Shown: positions 7,960 to 16,148, counted from the first letter of the stretch. The stretch is 35,685 nucleotides of DNA from Leptolyngbyaceae cyanobacterium MP9P1.79 (GCA_030248885.1 JARCMD010000400.1:1-35685); one strand, 5' to 3'. Program-made: numbers and translations. Notes: generated from the letters alone by a model not told the origin.

Positions 7960-7981
7960 ACAAGGGGATCAGTCCCCTTGT
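7960..7981 (-). terminator. Hairpin after the lipoprotein gene
   Basis: ACAAGGGGA (7960-7968) pairs with TCCCCTTGT (7973-7981) around a TCAG loop, a 9-bp stem about 40 bp past the stop of the minus-strand lipoprotein. The following bases are only moderately U-rich, so it may be a weak terminator or a stabilising 3' hairpin. Confidence 0.45.
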
Positions 7982-8021
7982 CCATACCTCACAAGAATAG
8001 GAAGCGCTATAATTCCAATTC

Positions 8022-8468
8022 TTAAGCGGCTGGCAACTGATACTCAACCTGCTTAGATTGGTCGGTATACTTGGCCGTCAGAATGAGCTTTTTGTCAGGA
8101 GCGTACATCAATACGGTTAAATCCTTATTGGGGAAGTTCCGGCGGAAGCCCTGAACTAGCGATTGAGCTAGTGGCTTGACTTCATTAGGACGAACCTGTG
8201 AGGAAATAACAACACCTAACTTGTCGTTGTCACGCACAAAGCTGTCACTCACTAATCCTTTGGCTGTTTGCAAAACCCAATCTCCAAAGCTTTGACCTAC
8301 TTGGGAATCACCACGGGCAATTTGCCCATAATCAATACTTCTGTCGATCGCTGGGGAATAGGCGGTCTTATCGGACTGTACCAATCCACTACAAGCCGTC
8401 GTTGTTGTCAACATTAAGACAACTAAAAAGGCAATGACAAATTTCTGCACTCGTTGAAGTAATACCAC
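8022..8468 (-). CDS. Small putative lipoprotein, function unknown
   Basis: A 148-aa protein starting at GTG (8466-8468) with AGGAGG seven bases ahead. The signal (VQKFVIAFLVVLMLTTTTAC) ends in a plausible lipobox with Cys26, so the mature protein is probably lipid-anchored. The remainder is a small soluble domain; the central NDKLGVVISSQVRPNEVKP and the C-terminal DLTVLMYAPDKKLILTAKYT suggest an alpha/beta fold. No enzyme motif is visible. It lies between the GTG-start hypothetical and the CsbD-like gene on the same strand, and all three look like small envelope or stress proteins. Lipidation is inferred from the motif only; the -3 and -2 residues (T, T) are not ideal. Confidence 0.72.
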   Translation of the reverse strand: MVLLQRVQKFVIAFLVVLMLTTTTACSGLVQSDKTAYSPAIDRSIDYGQIARGDSQVGQSFGDWVLQTAKGLVSDSFVRDNDKLGVVISSQVRPNEVKPLAQSLVQGFRRNFPNKDLTVLMYAPDKKLILTAKYTDQSKQVEYQLPAA

Positions 8469-8633
8469 TTCAATCCTCCTCGAAACTATTAGAGTAAATG
8501 ACTGAATGAACCTACCTAAAAAAGGTTAACTGTCTTCCAAGGATCGACCATAGAAGGTCGATATAACAAGATGCCATACAGACCTTCTATAAAACGACTA
8601 GTTGGTTCTAAATACCAAGAAACTCAGGAAAAC

Positions 8634-8822
8634 TTAGGCGTGGTCAATGTTCTTTTTGACTTCGTCCTTGATGTCTTCCTTGGCGTTGCGGGCGTTCGCT
8701 TCCACTTGCTTAGCCTTGCCTTCCACCTGATCCTGGATATCACCTGTCACATTACCCATGGCATCTTGGGCTTTGCCTTCAATGTTCTTGGCGGCTGCCT
8801 TAGCTCTTTCTTCTACACTCAT
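8634..8822 (-). CDS. CsbD family stress-response protein
   Basis: A 62-aa, highly charged, Ala/Lys/Asp-rich protein matching the CsbD-like family (KNIEGKAQDAMGNVTGDIQD...GKAKQ). CsbD members accumulate under general stress in Bacillus and are common in cyanobacteria; their mechanism is unknown. I chose the ATG at 8820-8822 because AGGAG precedes it at the right distance and the family begins there. The longer frame to 8897 adds 25 residues unlike the family. The protein is likely disordered or helical and cytoplasmic. Past its stop, a small hairpin (ATCGACC 8543-8549 with GGTCGAT 8556-8562) may end the transcript. Confidence 0.88.
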   Translation of the reverse strand: MSVEERAKAAAKNIEGKAQDAMGNVTGDIQDQVEGKAKQVEANARNAKEDIKDEVKKNIDHA

Positions 8823-8998
8823 TAGCTTGCTCCTAAATTTAATGAATTGAATAAAGTACAGACTAGAACCTGAGAGAATCAGATTTCTATCTGACATTAC
8901 AAATGTAACTAAACAAACATTTTTTTCACTCTGCCTGTTGAGAGATAGAGCCGTAAGCTAAGGTGTATATAAAGGCGGATTCACTCTCTCGCCTCGCT

Positions 8999-9172
8999 CT
9001 TAAGCGATTTCCAGAAAAGGTTATACCAGGCACTGGAAAGGCGTTCGCGTAGCGTGTGCTTTGCAATTAGCATCCGGGCAATGAATTTTTGGTCGATTCA
9101 AGGACTTGTTTGCCGGATGCTTTGCTCCTACAGGGGTAACATCTTTCTCAGAAATCTCCTTAAGCGATTTCC
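8999..9172. repeat. Family C repeat element, copy 1
   Basis: About 146 bp flanked by an exact 14-bp direct repeat CTTAAGCGATTTCC (8999-9012 and 9159-9172). Shared with the copy at 17817-17977 are GAAAAG..TTATACCAGGCAC, GGTCGATTCAAGG, TGCCGGATGCT and CTACAGGGGTAACATC...CTCAGAAATCTCCTTA. A 25-bp module starting GGCGTTCGCGTAGCG sits at 9040-9064; in the other copy it is inverted and elsewhere. No coding capacity. It fills much of the 572-bp space ahead of uvrB; the rest of that space (8823-8998 and 9173-9394) is AT-rich and presumably holds the promoters of the CsbD-like gene and uvrB, but none is clear. Confidence 0.8.
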
Positions 9173-9394
9173 CCCTTGAGTGATTTCTCCTAGAGGAGTT
9201 ACTAAACGTAGTGCAAGCACCTTGTTTGGGTTACAAGAGCGATACGATGGATTTAAGTTGGAAAAACCTCCTGCTGAGGAGTTGCTGAAAACCCTGTCTC
9301 TCTATAGTAAAAATCGGTATTAATAGAAAGAGACTAGAATATAAAAAGAGATAAAGTATAGTACCTACGTTCTCCTATAGCCCACAAGACGTTT

Positions 9395-11395
9395 ATGACG
9401 CGATTTCACCTCCAAACGCCTTTTGAACCCAAGGGTGACCAACCCAGCGCGATCGCCAAGCTCACTGCCTCCCTTCAAGCAGGGTACCGCTACCAAACTT
9501 TACTAGGGGCAACGGGTACCGGCAAAACCCATACGGTGGCACGGGTGATTGAAAAAATAGGCAAACCAACCCTGGTATTAGCCCACAACAAAACCCTTGC
9601 CGCTCAGCTTTGCAATGAGCTACGAGAGTTTTTTCCAGAGAATGCCGTAGAATATTTCATCTCTTATTACGATTATTATCAGCCAGAAGCGTATATTCCG
9701 GTCACGGATACCTATATTTCCAAAACCGCCTCAGTGAATGATGAGATCGATATGCTCCGTCACTCAGCAACGCGATCGTTGTTTGAGCGCAAAGACGTAA
9801 TTGTCGTTGCCTCCATTAGTTGCATTTATGGCTTGGGAATTCCCCAGGAATATTTGAATGCCGCCGTTGCCCTGCGCGTTGGCATGGAAACTGACCAGCG
9901 GCAGATTCTCCGCGATTTGACCTCGGTGCAATATACCCGCAATGACCTGGATGTCGGACGGGGGCGGTTTCGCGTCAAGGGTGATGTACTGGAAATTGGC
10001 CCTGCTTACGAAGACCGGATTATTCGGGTGGAGTTTTTTGGGGATCAGGTGGATGCCATTCGCTACATTGATCCCGTGACGGGCGCGACGCTGCAAAGCA
10101 TGGATGCGGTTAACATCTACCCGGCGCGCCACTTTGTGACCCCAGAAGACCGCTTGGGGGAAGCCTGTGATGCGATCGAGCAAGAGTTGAAAGATCGTCT
10201 GGAAGAGCTAGAGCGATCGGGGAAGTTGCTGGAAGCTCAACGCCTTGACCAGCGAACCCGCTACGACCTAGAGATGCTGCGGGAAGTCGGTTACTGCAAC
10301 GGAGTAGAAAATTATTCGCGGCATTTGGCAGGGCGCAAACCGGGGGAATCCCCAGAGTGCTTGATTGATTATTTCCCCAAAGATTGGCTGCTGGTGGTGG
10401 ATGAATCTCATGTCACTGTGCCCCAGATTCGTGGCATGTACAACGGGGATCAGTCGCGGAAGCAGGTGCTGATTGAACACGGGTTCCGCCTGCCCAGTGC
10501 CGCAGACAATCGCCCCCTGAAGGCGGAGGAGTTCTGGGGAAAGGAGTTCCAATGCATTTTTGTCTCGGCTACACCGGGGGATTGGGAAATTGAGATCTCT
10601 GGGGAGCAGATAGTGCAGCAGGTGATTCGACCCACGGGTGTCCTTGATCCAGAGATTTTTGTACGCCCAACCACAGGGCAAATCGATGACCTGTACAGCG
10701 AAATCCTCAAGCGGGTGGAGGTGCAGGAACGGGTGTTGGTGACAACCCTGACGAAGCGCATGGCAGAGGACTTGACGGAATATCTGCAAGAACGCAGTGT
10801 GCGCGTCCGGTACTTGCATTCAGAAATTCACTCCATTGAACGGATTGAGATTTTGCAAGATTTGCGGAATGGCATTTTTGATGTGCTGATTGGGGTGAAC
10901 TTGCTGCGAGAGGGCTTGGATCTGCCAGAAGTGTCTCTGGTGGCGATTCTGGATGCAGATAAGGAAGGATTCCTGCGGGCAGAACGATCGCTGATTCAAA
11001 CGATCGGCCGGGCTGCTCGTAATATCCACGGTCAAGCAATTCTATATGGGGATAATTTGACCGACAGTATGGCGAAGGCGATTAGCGAAACGGAGCGCCG
11101 CCGCGAAATCCAAATGGCGTATAACGTGAAGCATGGGATCACGCCGACGACGATCGTCAGCCGCTCCAGTAATTCAATTTTGGCGTTTCTGGAAGTGTCG
11201 CGCCGATTGAATACTCAAGAACTGGAAGTTGCCTACGAGCAGGCAAGTGATTTGCCCTTGGACAGCATTCCCGAATTGATCACCCAATTGGAAGCCCGGA
11301 TGAAGGAGTCGGCAAAAAAATTGGAGTTTGAAGAGGCGGCCAAGCTGCGCGACCAAATCAAGCATCTGCGAGATAAGCTAGTCGGTCGCCATTAG
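9395..11395 (+). CDS. uvrB: Excinuclease ABC subunit B
   Basis: The damage-verifying helicase-like subunit of nucleotide excision repair; it receives lesions from UvrA and recruits UvrC. It has the full length of 666 aa. The Walker A GATGTGKT is at residues 38-45. The beta-hairpin that clamps DNA ([12 protein letters not shown]) is near residue 95. The DESH Walker B follows, then SATPGDWE and the motif VI region QTIGRAARN. The C-terminal UVR domain ([19 protein letters not shown]) that contacts UvrC is intact. Start at ATG 9395 gives the canonical [17 protein letters not shown]. No neighbouring repair gene is linked. A strong hairpin follows 25 bp after the stop. Confidence 0.98.
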   Translation: MTRFHLQTPFEPKGDQPSAIAKLTASLQAGYRYQTLLGATGTGKTHTVARVIEKIGKPTLVLAHNKTLAAQLCNELREFFPENAVEYFISYYDYYQPEAYIPVTDTYISKTASVNDEIDMLRHSATRSLFERKDVIVVASISCIYGLGIPQEYLNAAVALRVGMETDQRQILRDLTSVQYTRNDLDVGRGRFRVKGDVLEIGPAYEDRIIRVEFFGDQVDAIRYIDPVTGATLQSMDAVNIYPARHFVTPEDRLGEACDAIEQELKDRLEELERSGKLLEAQRLDQRTRYDLEMLREVGYCNGVENYSRHLAGRKPGESPECLIDYFPKDWLLVVDESHVTVPQIRGMYNGDQSRKQVLIEHGFRLPSAADNRPLKAEEFWGKEFQCIFVSATPGDWEIEISGEQIVQQVIRPTGVLDPEIFVRPTTGQIDDLYSEILKRVEVQERVLVTTLTKRMAEDLTEYLQERSVRVRYLHSEIHSIERIEILQDLRNGIFDVLIGVNLLREGLDLPEVSLVAILDADKEGFLRAERSLIQTIGRAARNIHGQAILYGDNLTDSMAKAISETERRREIQMAYNVKHGITPTTIVSRSSNSILAFLEVSRRLNTQELEVAYEQASDLPLDSIPELITQLEARMKESAKKLEFEEAAKLRDQIKHLRDKLVGRH

Positions 11396-11420
11396 GAACA
11401 CTAAACCTTGCCCTGAACTC

Positions 11421-11454
11421 AGAAGCCGCCGATCGTTCTCGATCGGCGGCTTCT
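11421..11454. terminator. Strong bidirectional hairpin between uvrB and psaI
   Basis: A perfect 15-bp stem (AGAAGCCGCCGATCG at 11421-11435 with its complement at 11440-11454) around a TTCT loop. It lies between the convergent ends of uvrB and psaI. No long T-run follows on either side (AGGTTT on the plus side), so termination may be partly factor-dependent. Confidence 0.8.
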
Positions 11455-11500
11455 AGGTTTATTGAAGAATCAACGCACTAATCCTGATGGCGGGTAGAGA

Positions 11501-11617
11501 CTAGATGCCTCTCGTATCTTCCCGTTCAATGTAGATGAACAAAAAAGCCATTGCGATCGCGGGGAGAAGTAGCCCAGTCAAGGGAACCAGGATGGAAGGT
11601 AGAAATGAGGCTGCCAT
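11501..11617 (-). CDS. psaI: Photosystem I reaction centre subunit VIII (PsaI)
   Basis: A 38-codon gene of the photosystem I subunit VIII family, a single-helix thylakoid protein that helps trimer assembly and the binding of PsaL. The reading begins [19 protein letters not shown]. It continues with a hydrophobic helix and ends in the family-typical [10 protein letters not shown] followed by TRGI. The LPSI-(L/F)-VP start and the LYIE-RED end match plant and cyanobacterial PsaI. An AGGA lies 13 bases ahead of the ATG at 11615-11617. It is alone here; no psaL is adjacent, although in many cyanobacteria psaI is near psaL. It converges on uvrB across a strong hairpin. Confidence 0.9.
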   Translation of the reverse strand: MAASFLPSILVPLTGLLLPAIAMAFLFIYIEREDTRGI

Positions 11618-11922
11618 AGCGACAAAATTTCCTATCTAAAACTATATATTGAGTGCTGAAAACACTATGCTGAATGTACTACGAATTCAGAGACAGATGC
11701 ACATCTGCTAACAATTCTACTGAAAAGCTAGAAGGGAATTTCTAAATTCAAAATGGCTCCTACCAAATGTGTGCCTGTAGAAGCAAAACATTCGAGAAAA
11801 AGATTTGCATGGGGTTACAAAGACGATCGCCTGGATGTTTTGCCCCTCCAGATAGAATGTTCGATATTATGCAATTTACGATCCTTAGCCCGATCGTTCC
11901 TTCAGAATCAAAACCCCCAGAC
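11618..11922. other. Gene-free stretch upstream of psaI
   Basis: About 305 bp between the end of the DCC-family gene and the psaI start, both on the minus strand. It must hold the psaI promoter if psaI is transcribed alone. I see no hairpin, repeat or convincing promoter; short frames on both strands are unsupported. Confidence 0.5.
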
Positions 11923-12327
11923 TCAAAACTCACAGGTTCCCTCACAGCCGTAACGAGACGTATAGGTTGTCTCCCGTTTGCCAAAAAGAGTATAGCGATT
12001 GTCTCGAACATGTTCATAAACTCGATCGCCCGTCCACTTCAGTCCTGGCAACGCTCGATAGGCACTGACAAACACTGATCCAGCGGGTAACATTTGTCCA
12101 ATTTGCTCCGCTGCTGCGCTCCCTTGCCACCGCTGCTCAGGTGCATCGGGGTTTAGCAAAATCATGCCCAATTCGCACTCCGCAGCAGTGATCCCAAACC
12201 GGTTGAGGGTCGCTTCATCTTGCATCGGCACATATTGAAACCGATCGCCCTGATCCAGGGTTTCTAGTAATTGCACCAACGTGACACAGAGATTACAGGT
12301 GCCATCATAAATTACAGTGTGGGTCAT
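11923..12327 (-). CDS. DCC family thiol-disulfide oxidoreductase
   Basis: A 134-aa protein of the DCC1-like (DUF393) family, related to thioredoxins. The signature YDGTCNLC is at residues 7-14 with the CxxC at C11 and C14. The downstream QYVPMQDEATLNRFGI and VFVSAYRALPGLKWTGDRVYEHVRDNRY-like stretches also match the family. I chose the ATG at 12325-12327; the frame open to 12525 belongs to the neighbouring methyltransferase on the same strand in another frame. The substrate is unknown; members are proposed to reduce or isomerise disulfides. It begins 20 bp after the methyltransferase stop, so the two are probably co-transcribed. The C-terminus adds an unusual extra cysteine (GCEGTCEF). Confidence 0.88.
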   Translation of the reverse strand: MTHTVIYDGTCNLCVTLVQLLETLDQGDRFQYVPMQDEATLNRFGITAAECELGMILLNPDAPEQRWQGSAAAEQIGQMLPAGSVFVSAYRALPGLKWTGDRVYEHVRDNRYTLFGKRETTYTSRYGCEGTCEF

Positions 12328-12347
12328 GGAAGCCAAATCAACAAAAT

Positions 12348-14087
12348 CTACTCCTCTATGGTGGCACAATTGGCACTGAAACGATGGTGTGCTGCCTCGA
12401 CGATCGCTATTTCCAAGGCTGTTAATCCATAAAGGGTATATACCAGGCGATCGATTTGCTGTTCTGTAGTATGAATGGTTTGGAGGAGCAGTCGGGGCAC
12501 TGAAGGGCTTTGGGAAATTGCCCAAAGGGAATGCATTTTTCCAGCTAGGGCAATGAGACGGAGGCAGTTGGATTTTGCCAAGGTGGAATCCAGGGTGGGT
12601 ATGGGTAAGGTGCGGAGTTGGAGTGCGCCCACTCTCAGATAGCCACCACTGAGCCGATCGCCCCCAAAAACAGTCCTGTAGTAGAACGTCATTAATCGGC
12701 TATTCAGCAGGGCAAGAATATAGAAGAGGTCGATGGAGGAGAGAATAATGGATGTGGACTTTCCTGGAAAGAGTGAGCCTGTAGTATCTGCAATACCTTC
12801 CAACGTTTGGGTCATACTGGCCACAATTAGCTTCGGTTGGGTGGCTTGGTGCTGCCGTTTTGCAGACAGGTGGGGAATTTGATCCAGGTTGACTGTGGGA
12901 TAGAGGTAGCGTTTAGCCAGATAGCGCATGGGTTTGTGTCCCCACCGATGATAGTAGCGATCGATGGTGCCGCTGTTGACCACTCGCAGGTCTGAGGAAT
13001 CGGGAGTGGGGCAGTCGTGGATGAAGGGCTGGAGGGCATAGGCTTCGGACACAGTGGCCGCCGCCATGACTTGGGCGATCGTACTTAAGGGAGAAAATGT
13101 CGATCGCAATCGCTCAACTAAGGTTGCTTCCTCCGCATTTTGGGGCAGGCACCAGGGTTGACGTGCCTGGGTGAAGTGGGTGTAATTTAACTGGTAGACT
13201 GGGCGATCGGCTTGCACTGGCTCAATCTGCACCCTTGCTTCTACAGGGGGTGGACAGGTTTGAGCGACATAAACGATCGGATATACAGCCACAGGGAATA
13301 TAGCAATCTGGGAATAATCCCGCAAAGTCAGAAGATGGTTTTGCACCGCTAGCAAATGGCGTGTTGAAGCTGCATAATGGGCAGAGAGGAGTTTATTGGG
13401 AACGATGAGACTAGTATAACCACCCAATTTACAGAGGGAGAACGAGCGCTCAACGAATACACAAAATAAATCCCAATTTCCTGTCGCAGTTTGGTAATGC
13501 TGAGTGCAGTAGTGCCGCCACTCTGGAAGGTGTTGAGTCATCCACTCAGAATCCAGGTAGGGTGGATTGCCGATGACCGCATCAAAACCAGCAGCAGCAA
13601 CAATTTCAGGAAATTCATCATCCCAGTTGAAGGGATTGAGAGGTAAGGAGAGAGGGGCATTTACAGTCCCATTGAAGCCCCTACCAATGACTGCATTGCC
13701 ACATTTAATATTGTGACTGAGGTCAGGCAGGTCATGGTGGGATATACCCCGATCGCATGTCTCCAGTAATTTCCTTAATAACTCCTGCCTAGTAGTCGCT
13801 ACCGCTTGGGGACTAATATCTACACCATAGATGCTATCTAGGAGAATACGGCGACGATCGGCAAATGTCAATTCACCCTTTTGGCGATACCAATCCAGCA
13901 AAAATTGGTAGGCACTCAACAGAAACACTCCCCTTCCACAAGCGGGTTCCAGCACTCGTATAGGTGTGGCTACAGATGTGCTATCTGTCAATAATCTACC
14001 AACAGTCTGGTACACGATATAATCCACAACAGAAGTGGGAGTATAATGTACACCTTTAGTCTGAGGCTGGGAGATTGAGGAACGCAT
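12348..14087 (-). CDS. N6-adenine DNA methyltransferase, Eco57I/TaqI-like
   Basis: A 579-aa methyltransferase that should transfer a methyl group from AdoMet to adenine N6 in a specific DNA site. The N-terminal KGVHYTPTSVVDYIV is the typical pre-motif of the N-6 MTase/Eco57I family. Motif I (VLEPACGRGVFL) is at residues 45-56. Motif II-like YGVDISPQAV is at 87-96. Catalytic motif IV NPPY is at 174-177, inside FDAVIGNPPYLDSEWM. The C-terminal 250 residues resemble a TaqI-like target-recognition domain (SLFPGKSTSIILSS...LALLNSRLMTFYY). No PD-(D/E)XK nuclease domain is visible, and no nuclease gene is next to it. It is therefore either a solitary methylase or the modification half of a broken or distant system. 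It lies 5 bp from the next gene upstream. Confidence 0.87.
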   Translation of the reverse strand: MRSSISQPQTKGVHYTPTSVVDYIVYQTVGRLLTDSTSVATPIRVLEPACGRGVFLLSAYQFLLDWYRQKGELTFADRRRILLDSIYGVDISPQAVATTRQELLRKLLETCDRGISHHDLPDLSHNIKCGNAVIGRGFNGTVNAPLSLPLNPFNWDDEFPEIVAAAGFDAVIGNPPYLDSEWMTQHLPEWRHYCTQHYQTATGNWDLFCVFVERSFSLCKLGGYTSLIVPNKLLSAHYAASTRHLLAVQNHLLTLRDYSQIAIFPVAVYPIVYVAQTCPPPVEARVQIEPVQADRPVYQLNYTHFTQARQPWCLPQNAEEATLVERLRSTFSPLSTIAQVMAAATVSEAYALQPFIHDCPTPDSSDLRVVNSGTIDRYYHRWGHKPMRYLAKRYLYPTVNLDQIPHLSAKRQHQATQPKLIVASMTQTLEGIADTTGSLFPGKSTSIILSSIDLFYILALLNSRLMTFYYRTVFGGDRLSGGYLRVGALQLRTLPIPTLDSTLAKSNCLRLIALAGKMHSLWAISQSPSVPRLLLQTIHTTEQQIDRLVYTLYGLTALEIAIVEAAHHRFSANCATIEE

Positions 14088-14092
14088 TAGCC

Positions 14093-14749
14093 TTAAGTGC
14101 GGCGGAGGATTTCTTGGCGAATGGCTTGCAGGGTATCGTTGAGGGAATCTTTGTAGGTGTTATCGAAGACATCTTGAGGTGCCGAGGGATATTTAGCCGT
14201 AACTTCGTAGGTGATGAGAACCTGGTTCGGTCGAGCGCCCCGATAAGCACCAACTGGCTCTAATTGCCAAAAGCCCTCCATTTGCGTTAAATCCCCTTCG
14301 ATCAGCTTAAAGTCAATGCGCTTTTTGTCGGTTTCTACTGTGGCATAGCGAATGCGCGATCGGACTGAGACGAGAAATACCTGTTGCTGGGTAACCTGTT
14401 CCACTACTTTACCGTTGATCTTTGTGTCGATAATCTTACAAGAGATGACATTGGGGAGAAACTTTGAGAAGTTGTTGTAATCAGTTAAGACTTGCCAAAC
14501 GGTATCGGGTGAGCCGTTGACTAATACCTTAGCCACAAACTGACCGTTGGTTCCCGTCACTAATGCTTTGCCTTGACGCAGTGCCACCCGCTCCATCACG
14601 GGCAACCGATCGACAGGGCCATCAAATAATCCGGCTCTGGCAGGCGAGGCACCGATCGCGGCGATCGAGGCAGCTACCAGGAGACAACTAGACACAGCAA
14701 CCCCAGAACAGAGCAATACTTTGAAGCGAAATGGTAAGGGGTGAGACAT
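14093..14749 (-). CDS. SRPBCC/START-like (polyketide cyclase-type) protein, exported or membrane-anchored
   Basis: A 218-aa protein. The first 39 residues form a signal or anchor (FRFKVLLCSGVAVSSCLLVAA, then an ASPARA cleavage-like site). Residues about 60-215 form a hydrophobic ligand pocket fold of the SRPBCC type. The characteristic stretch runs VLVNGSPDTVWQVLTDYNNF then SKFLPNVISCKIID. Such proteins bind lipids, pigments or other hydrophobic molecules; in cyanobacteria they are usually uncharacterised. I preferred the Met at 14747-14749 because it directly precedes a polar-then-hydrophobic signal; the frame reaches 14767. It is followed after 5 bp by the methyltransferase on the same strand. 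The 14768-15040 region before it is non-coding as far as I can see. Confidence 0.8.
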   Translation of the reverse strand: MSHPLPFRFKVLLCSGVAVSSCLLVAASIAAIGASPARAGLFDGPVDRLPVMERVALRQGKALVTGTNGQFVAKVLVNGSPDTVWQVLTDYNNFSKFLPNVISCKIIDTKINGKVVEQVTQQQVFLVSVRSRIRYATVETDKKRIDFKLIEGDLTQMEGFWQLEPVGAYRGARPNQVLITYEVTAKYPSAPQDVFDNTYKDSLNDTLQAIRQEILRRT

Positions 14750-15040
14750 GGTTAAGGTTAAAAGCAATGCCTTAATTCTACCAGCTTTACGATTTGCGCC
14801 TGAGGCAGGATGAAATCAACCGCATCCAGTATCTTAGAGAATCCCATAACCTATCAAGCAGCTTTACCAAACTCATACTTTAGCTTCTAATCAAGACTTC
14901 TATGGCAAGAGGCGATCGCGCTTTTAAAGGTCAGCATTATGAGGATCAAACAACGTGTTCCATCAGGTATATCAGATTTTGCTACTGAAGACGAAGGATT
15001 CTATATTTTGTACAGGACTGAAGTTGGATCTACCAAGATT

Positions 15041-15667
15041 TCAGGCTTGAGTGAGCGCTTCAGTCAAAGCGATAACTCCAAATAGCAGAAATAAGCCCCC
15101 GCCGATCGCTGTTAAGGTGCGTTCAGAGATGCGTCCGGCAATTAAGCTGCCTCCCATGACAGCGATTACAGCACAGATGGCGTGGCCTAAAACTGCACCG
15201 GCTGCAACTCCTAAAGGATTATTAGAAGCTGCCAAGGTAATGGTGGCAATTTGAGTTCGATCGCCCCATTCCCCCAAAAATATCAACAGGAATGTTTCCA
15301 TAAAAATGGCTAGATTTGCGCCAAATCGAGTGGGATGAAATTGAAATTGGTTGACGGTTGCCTCGGCTGCTTCCACCTCTGCCTCTTGAGCTTTAGCGCT
15401 CATGCGGCTGGCACTGTAGAGCAGTTTCAACCCAAAAAACAGGAATAAAGCAACTTCGAGATAGCGAATGTAATGCTGTGGTAACAGAGATGCAACTTGC
15501 CCCAGGGCAACTGACAAAATCGTCATGATAGACAGGGCAGCGATCGACCCACTCAAAACGATCCAACGGTTGTGGCGCATGGCTAAAAGGGCGGCAATGA
15601 AGAAGGTTTTATCCCCCAACTCTGACACCGTAATCAATAATAATCCTGCCGTAAAACTCTTAAGCAT
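15041..15667 (-). CDS. mnx: TMEM165/GDT1 family manganese exporter (Mnx-like)
   Basis: A 208-aa integral membrane protein with six predicted helices and the two ExGD(K/R)T motifs of the family: ELGDKT (16-21) and EWGDRT (133-138). These line the cation path. In Synechocystis the homologue Mnx exports Mn2+ from the cytoplasm to the thylakoid lumen, where manganese is needed for photosystem II. A charged loop (SAKAQEAEVEAAEATVN) separates the two halves. The ATG at 15665-15667 has AGGAG seven bases ahead. The 5' leader is about 380 nt long and contains a yybP-ykoY-like manganese riboswitch, which agrees with the role. The mnx symbol is by homology, not by a demonstrated function in this organism. 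Confidence 0.9.
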   Translation of the reverse strand: MLKSFTAGLLLITVSELGDKTFFIAALLAMRHNRWIVLSGSIAALSIMTILSVALGQVASLLPQHYIRYLEVALFLFFGLKLLYSASRMSAKAQEAEVEAAEATVNQFQFHPTRFGANLAIFMETFLLIFLGEWGDRTQIATITLAASNNPLGVAAGAVLGHAICAVIAVMGGSLIAGRISERTLTAIGGGLFLLFGVIALTEALTQA

Positions 15668-15722
15668 GGGTCAAACTCCTTTCAGAAAATCCCTTGCATC
15701 ATCACTAAACGCGATCGGCAAA

Positions 15723-15776
15723 GGTGTGGATCAGATCTGAGTGAGCTTGACGGGCAAAAGACCACACCAAGCTCAC
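15723..15776 (-). promoter_or_regulatory. Pseudoknot-capable hairpin in the exporter leader
   Basis: In the minus-strand transcript GUGAGCUUG (15776-15768) pairs with CAAGCUCAC (15749-15741), giving a 9-bp hairpin. Its loop begins GUGUGG (15767-15762), which is complementary to CCACAC (15729-15724) just downstream. The loop pairing would make a pseudoknot, or, if the hairpin opens, a competing 7-bp helix (GGUGUGG with CCACACC). Lying between the riboswitch aptamer and the start codon, it is the obvious candidate for the expression platform. Confidence 0.5.
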
Positions 15777-15795
15777 TTCGATCGCGCCTCAAAAA

Positions 15796-16047
15796 GGCAA
15801 AGGTCGATGGTGAACTTAGTGAAAGTCTCGCTTGCAAATAAATAGTGGATTAGCTGTTAGTGACGCATTGCAATCAATGCATCACAGCTAACATTTGATG
15901 ATTAATCAGTTGAAGTAGTAAATAAATTAATTCACCGATGATTAATGATCAAACTCCCCGTATCAACTTGTCATCTAAACCAGGATTTATTCCAGTATGT
16001 TGATTTAGATGGGCTGGCACTACGCCAGCAGCTACTCCCCTTCAATA
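15796..16047 (-). promoter_or_regulatory. yybP-ykoY family manganese riboswitch
   Basis: Reading the minus strand from 16047, the leader gives GAAGGGGAGUAGCUGCUGGC, then a GCUGGC/GCCAGC hairpin, then AUCAACAUACUGG. GGGGAGUAGC (16040-16031) and the (G/A)UCAACAUAC segment are the two signatures of the yybP-ykoY aptamer as found in the E. coli mntP and alx leaders. The 3' signature GACCUUUGCC ends at 15796; its CCUU can close the P1 helix with the 5' AAGG. The part between is longer than usual and carries an extra hairpin (15856-15892). The element sits upstream of a Mn2+ exporter gene, the classic target class. The manganese response is known for the family; its operation here is inferred. Confidence 0.8.
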
Positions 16048-16053
16048 ATTCTG

Positions 16054-16082
16054 ATTATAGTAAATTTACGCGAGAGAATCAA
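16054..16082 (-). promoter_or_regulatory. Sigma-70-type promoter of the manganese exporter
   Basis: On the minus strand TTGATT (16082-16077), a 17-bp spacer and a perfect TATAAT (16059-16054). Transcription would start near 16047, only a few bases before the riboswitch GGGGAGUAGC, exactly where the leader should begin. This mutual fit supports both calls. Confidence 0.75.
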
Positions 16083-16148
16083 ATTAAATTTTCCAATCTT
16101 AATCTTTAGCAAAATCAAGATGCCCATTGAGGCACTATTCTACCTTTA

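Noticed and set aside
8571-8825. 84-codon plus-strand frame opposite the CsbD-like gene
   Set aside because: Antisense shadow of a gene with a clear family match and ribosome site.
10268-11039. Several minus-strand frames of 71-183 codons inside uvrB
   Set aside because: All lie opposite an intact conserved gene and show no family motifs.
12348-14087. Reading the methyltransferase as a type IIG restriction-modification enzyme
   Set aside because: Those enzymes are about 1000 aa with an N-terminal nuclease; this protein begins directly at the methyltransferase part.
14902-15085. Small frames starting MARGDRAFKGQHYE and MRIKQRVPSGIS
   Set aside because: The FKGQHYE part recalls the start of IS6-family transposases, but the similarity ends after seven residues and no terminal repeats were seen; too weak to call a remnant.
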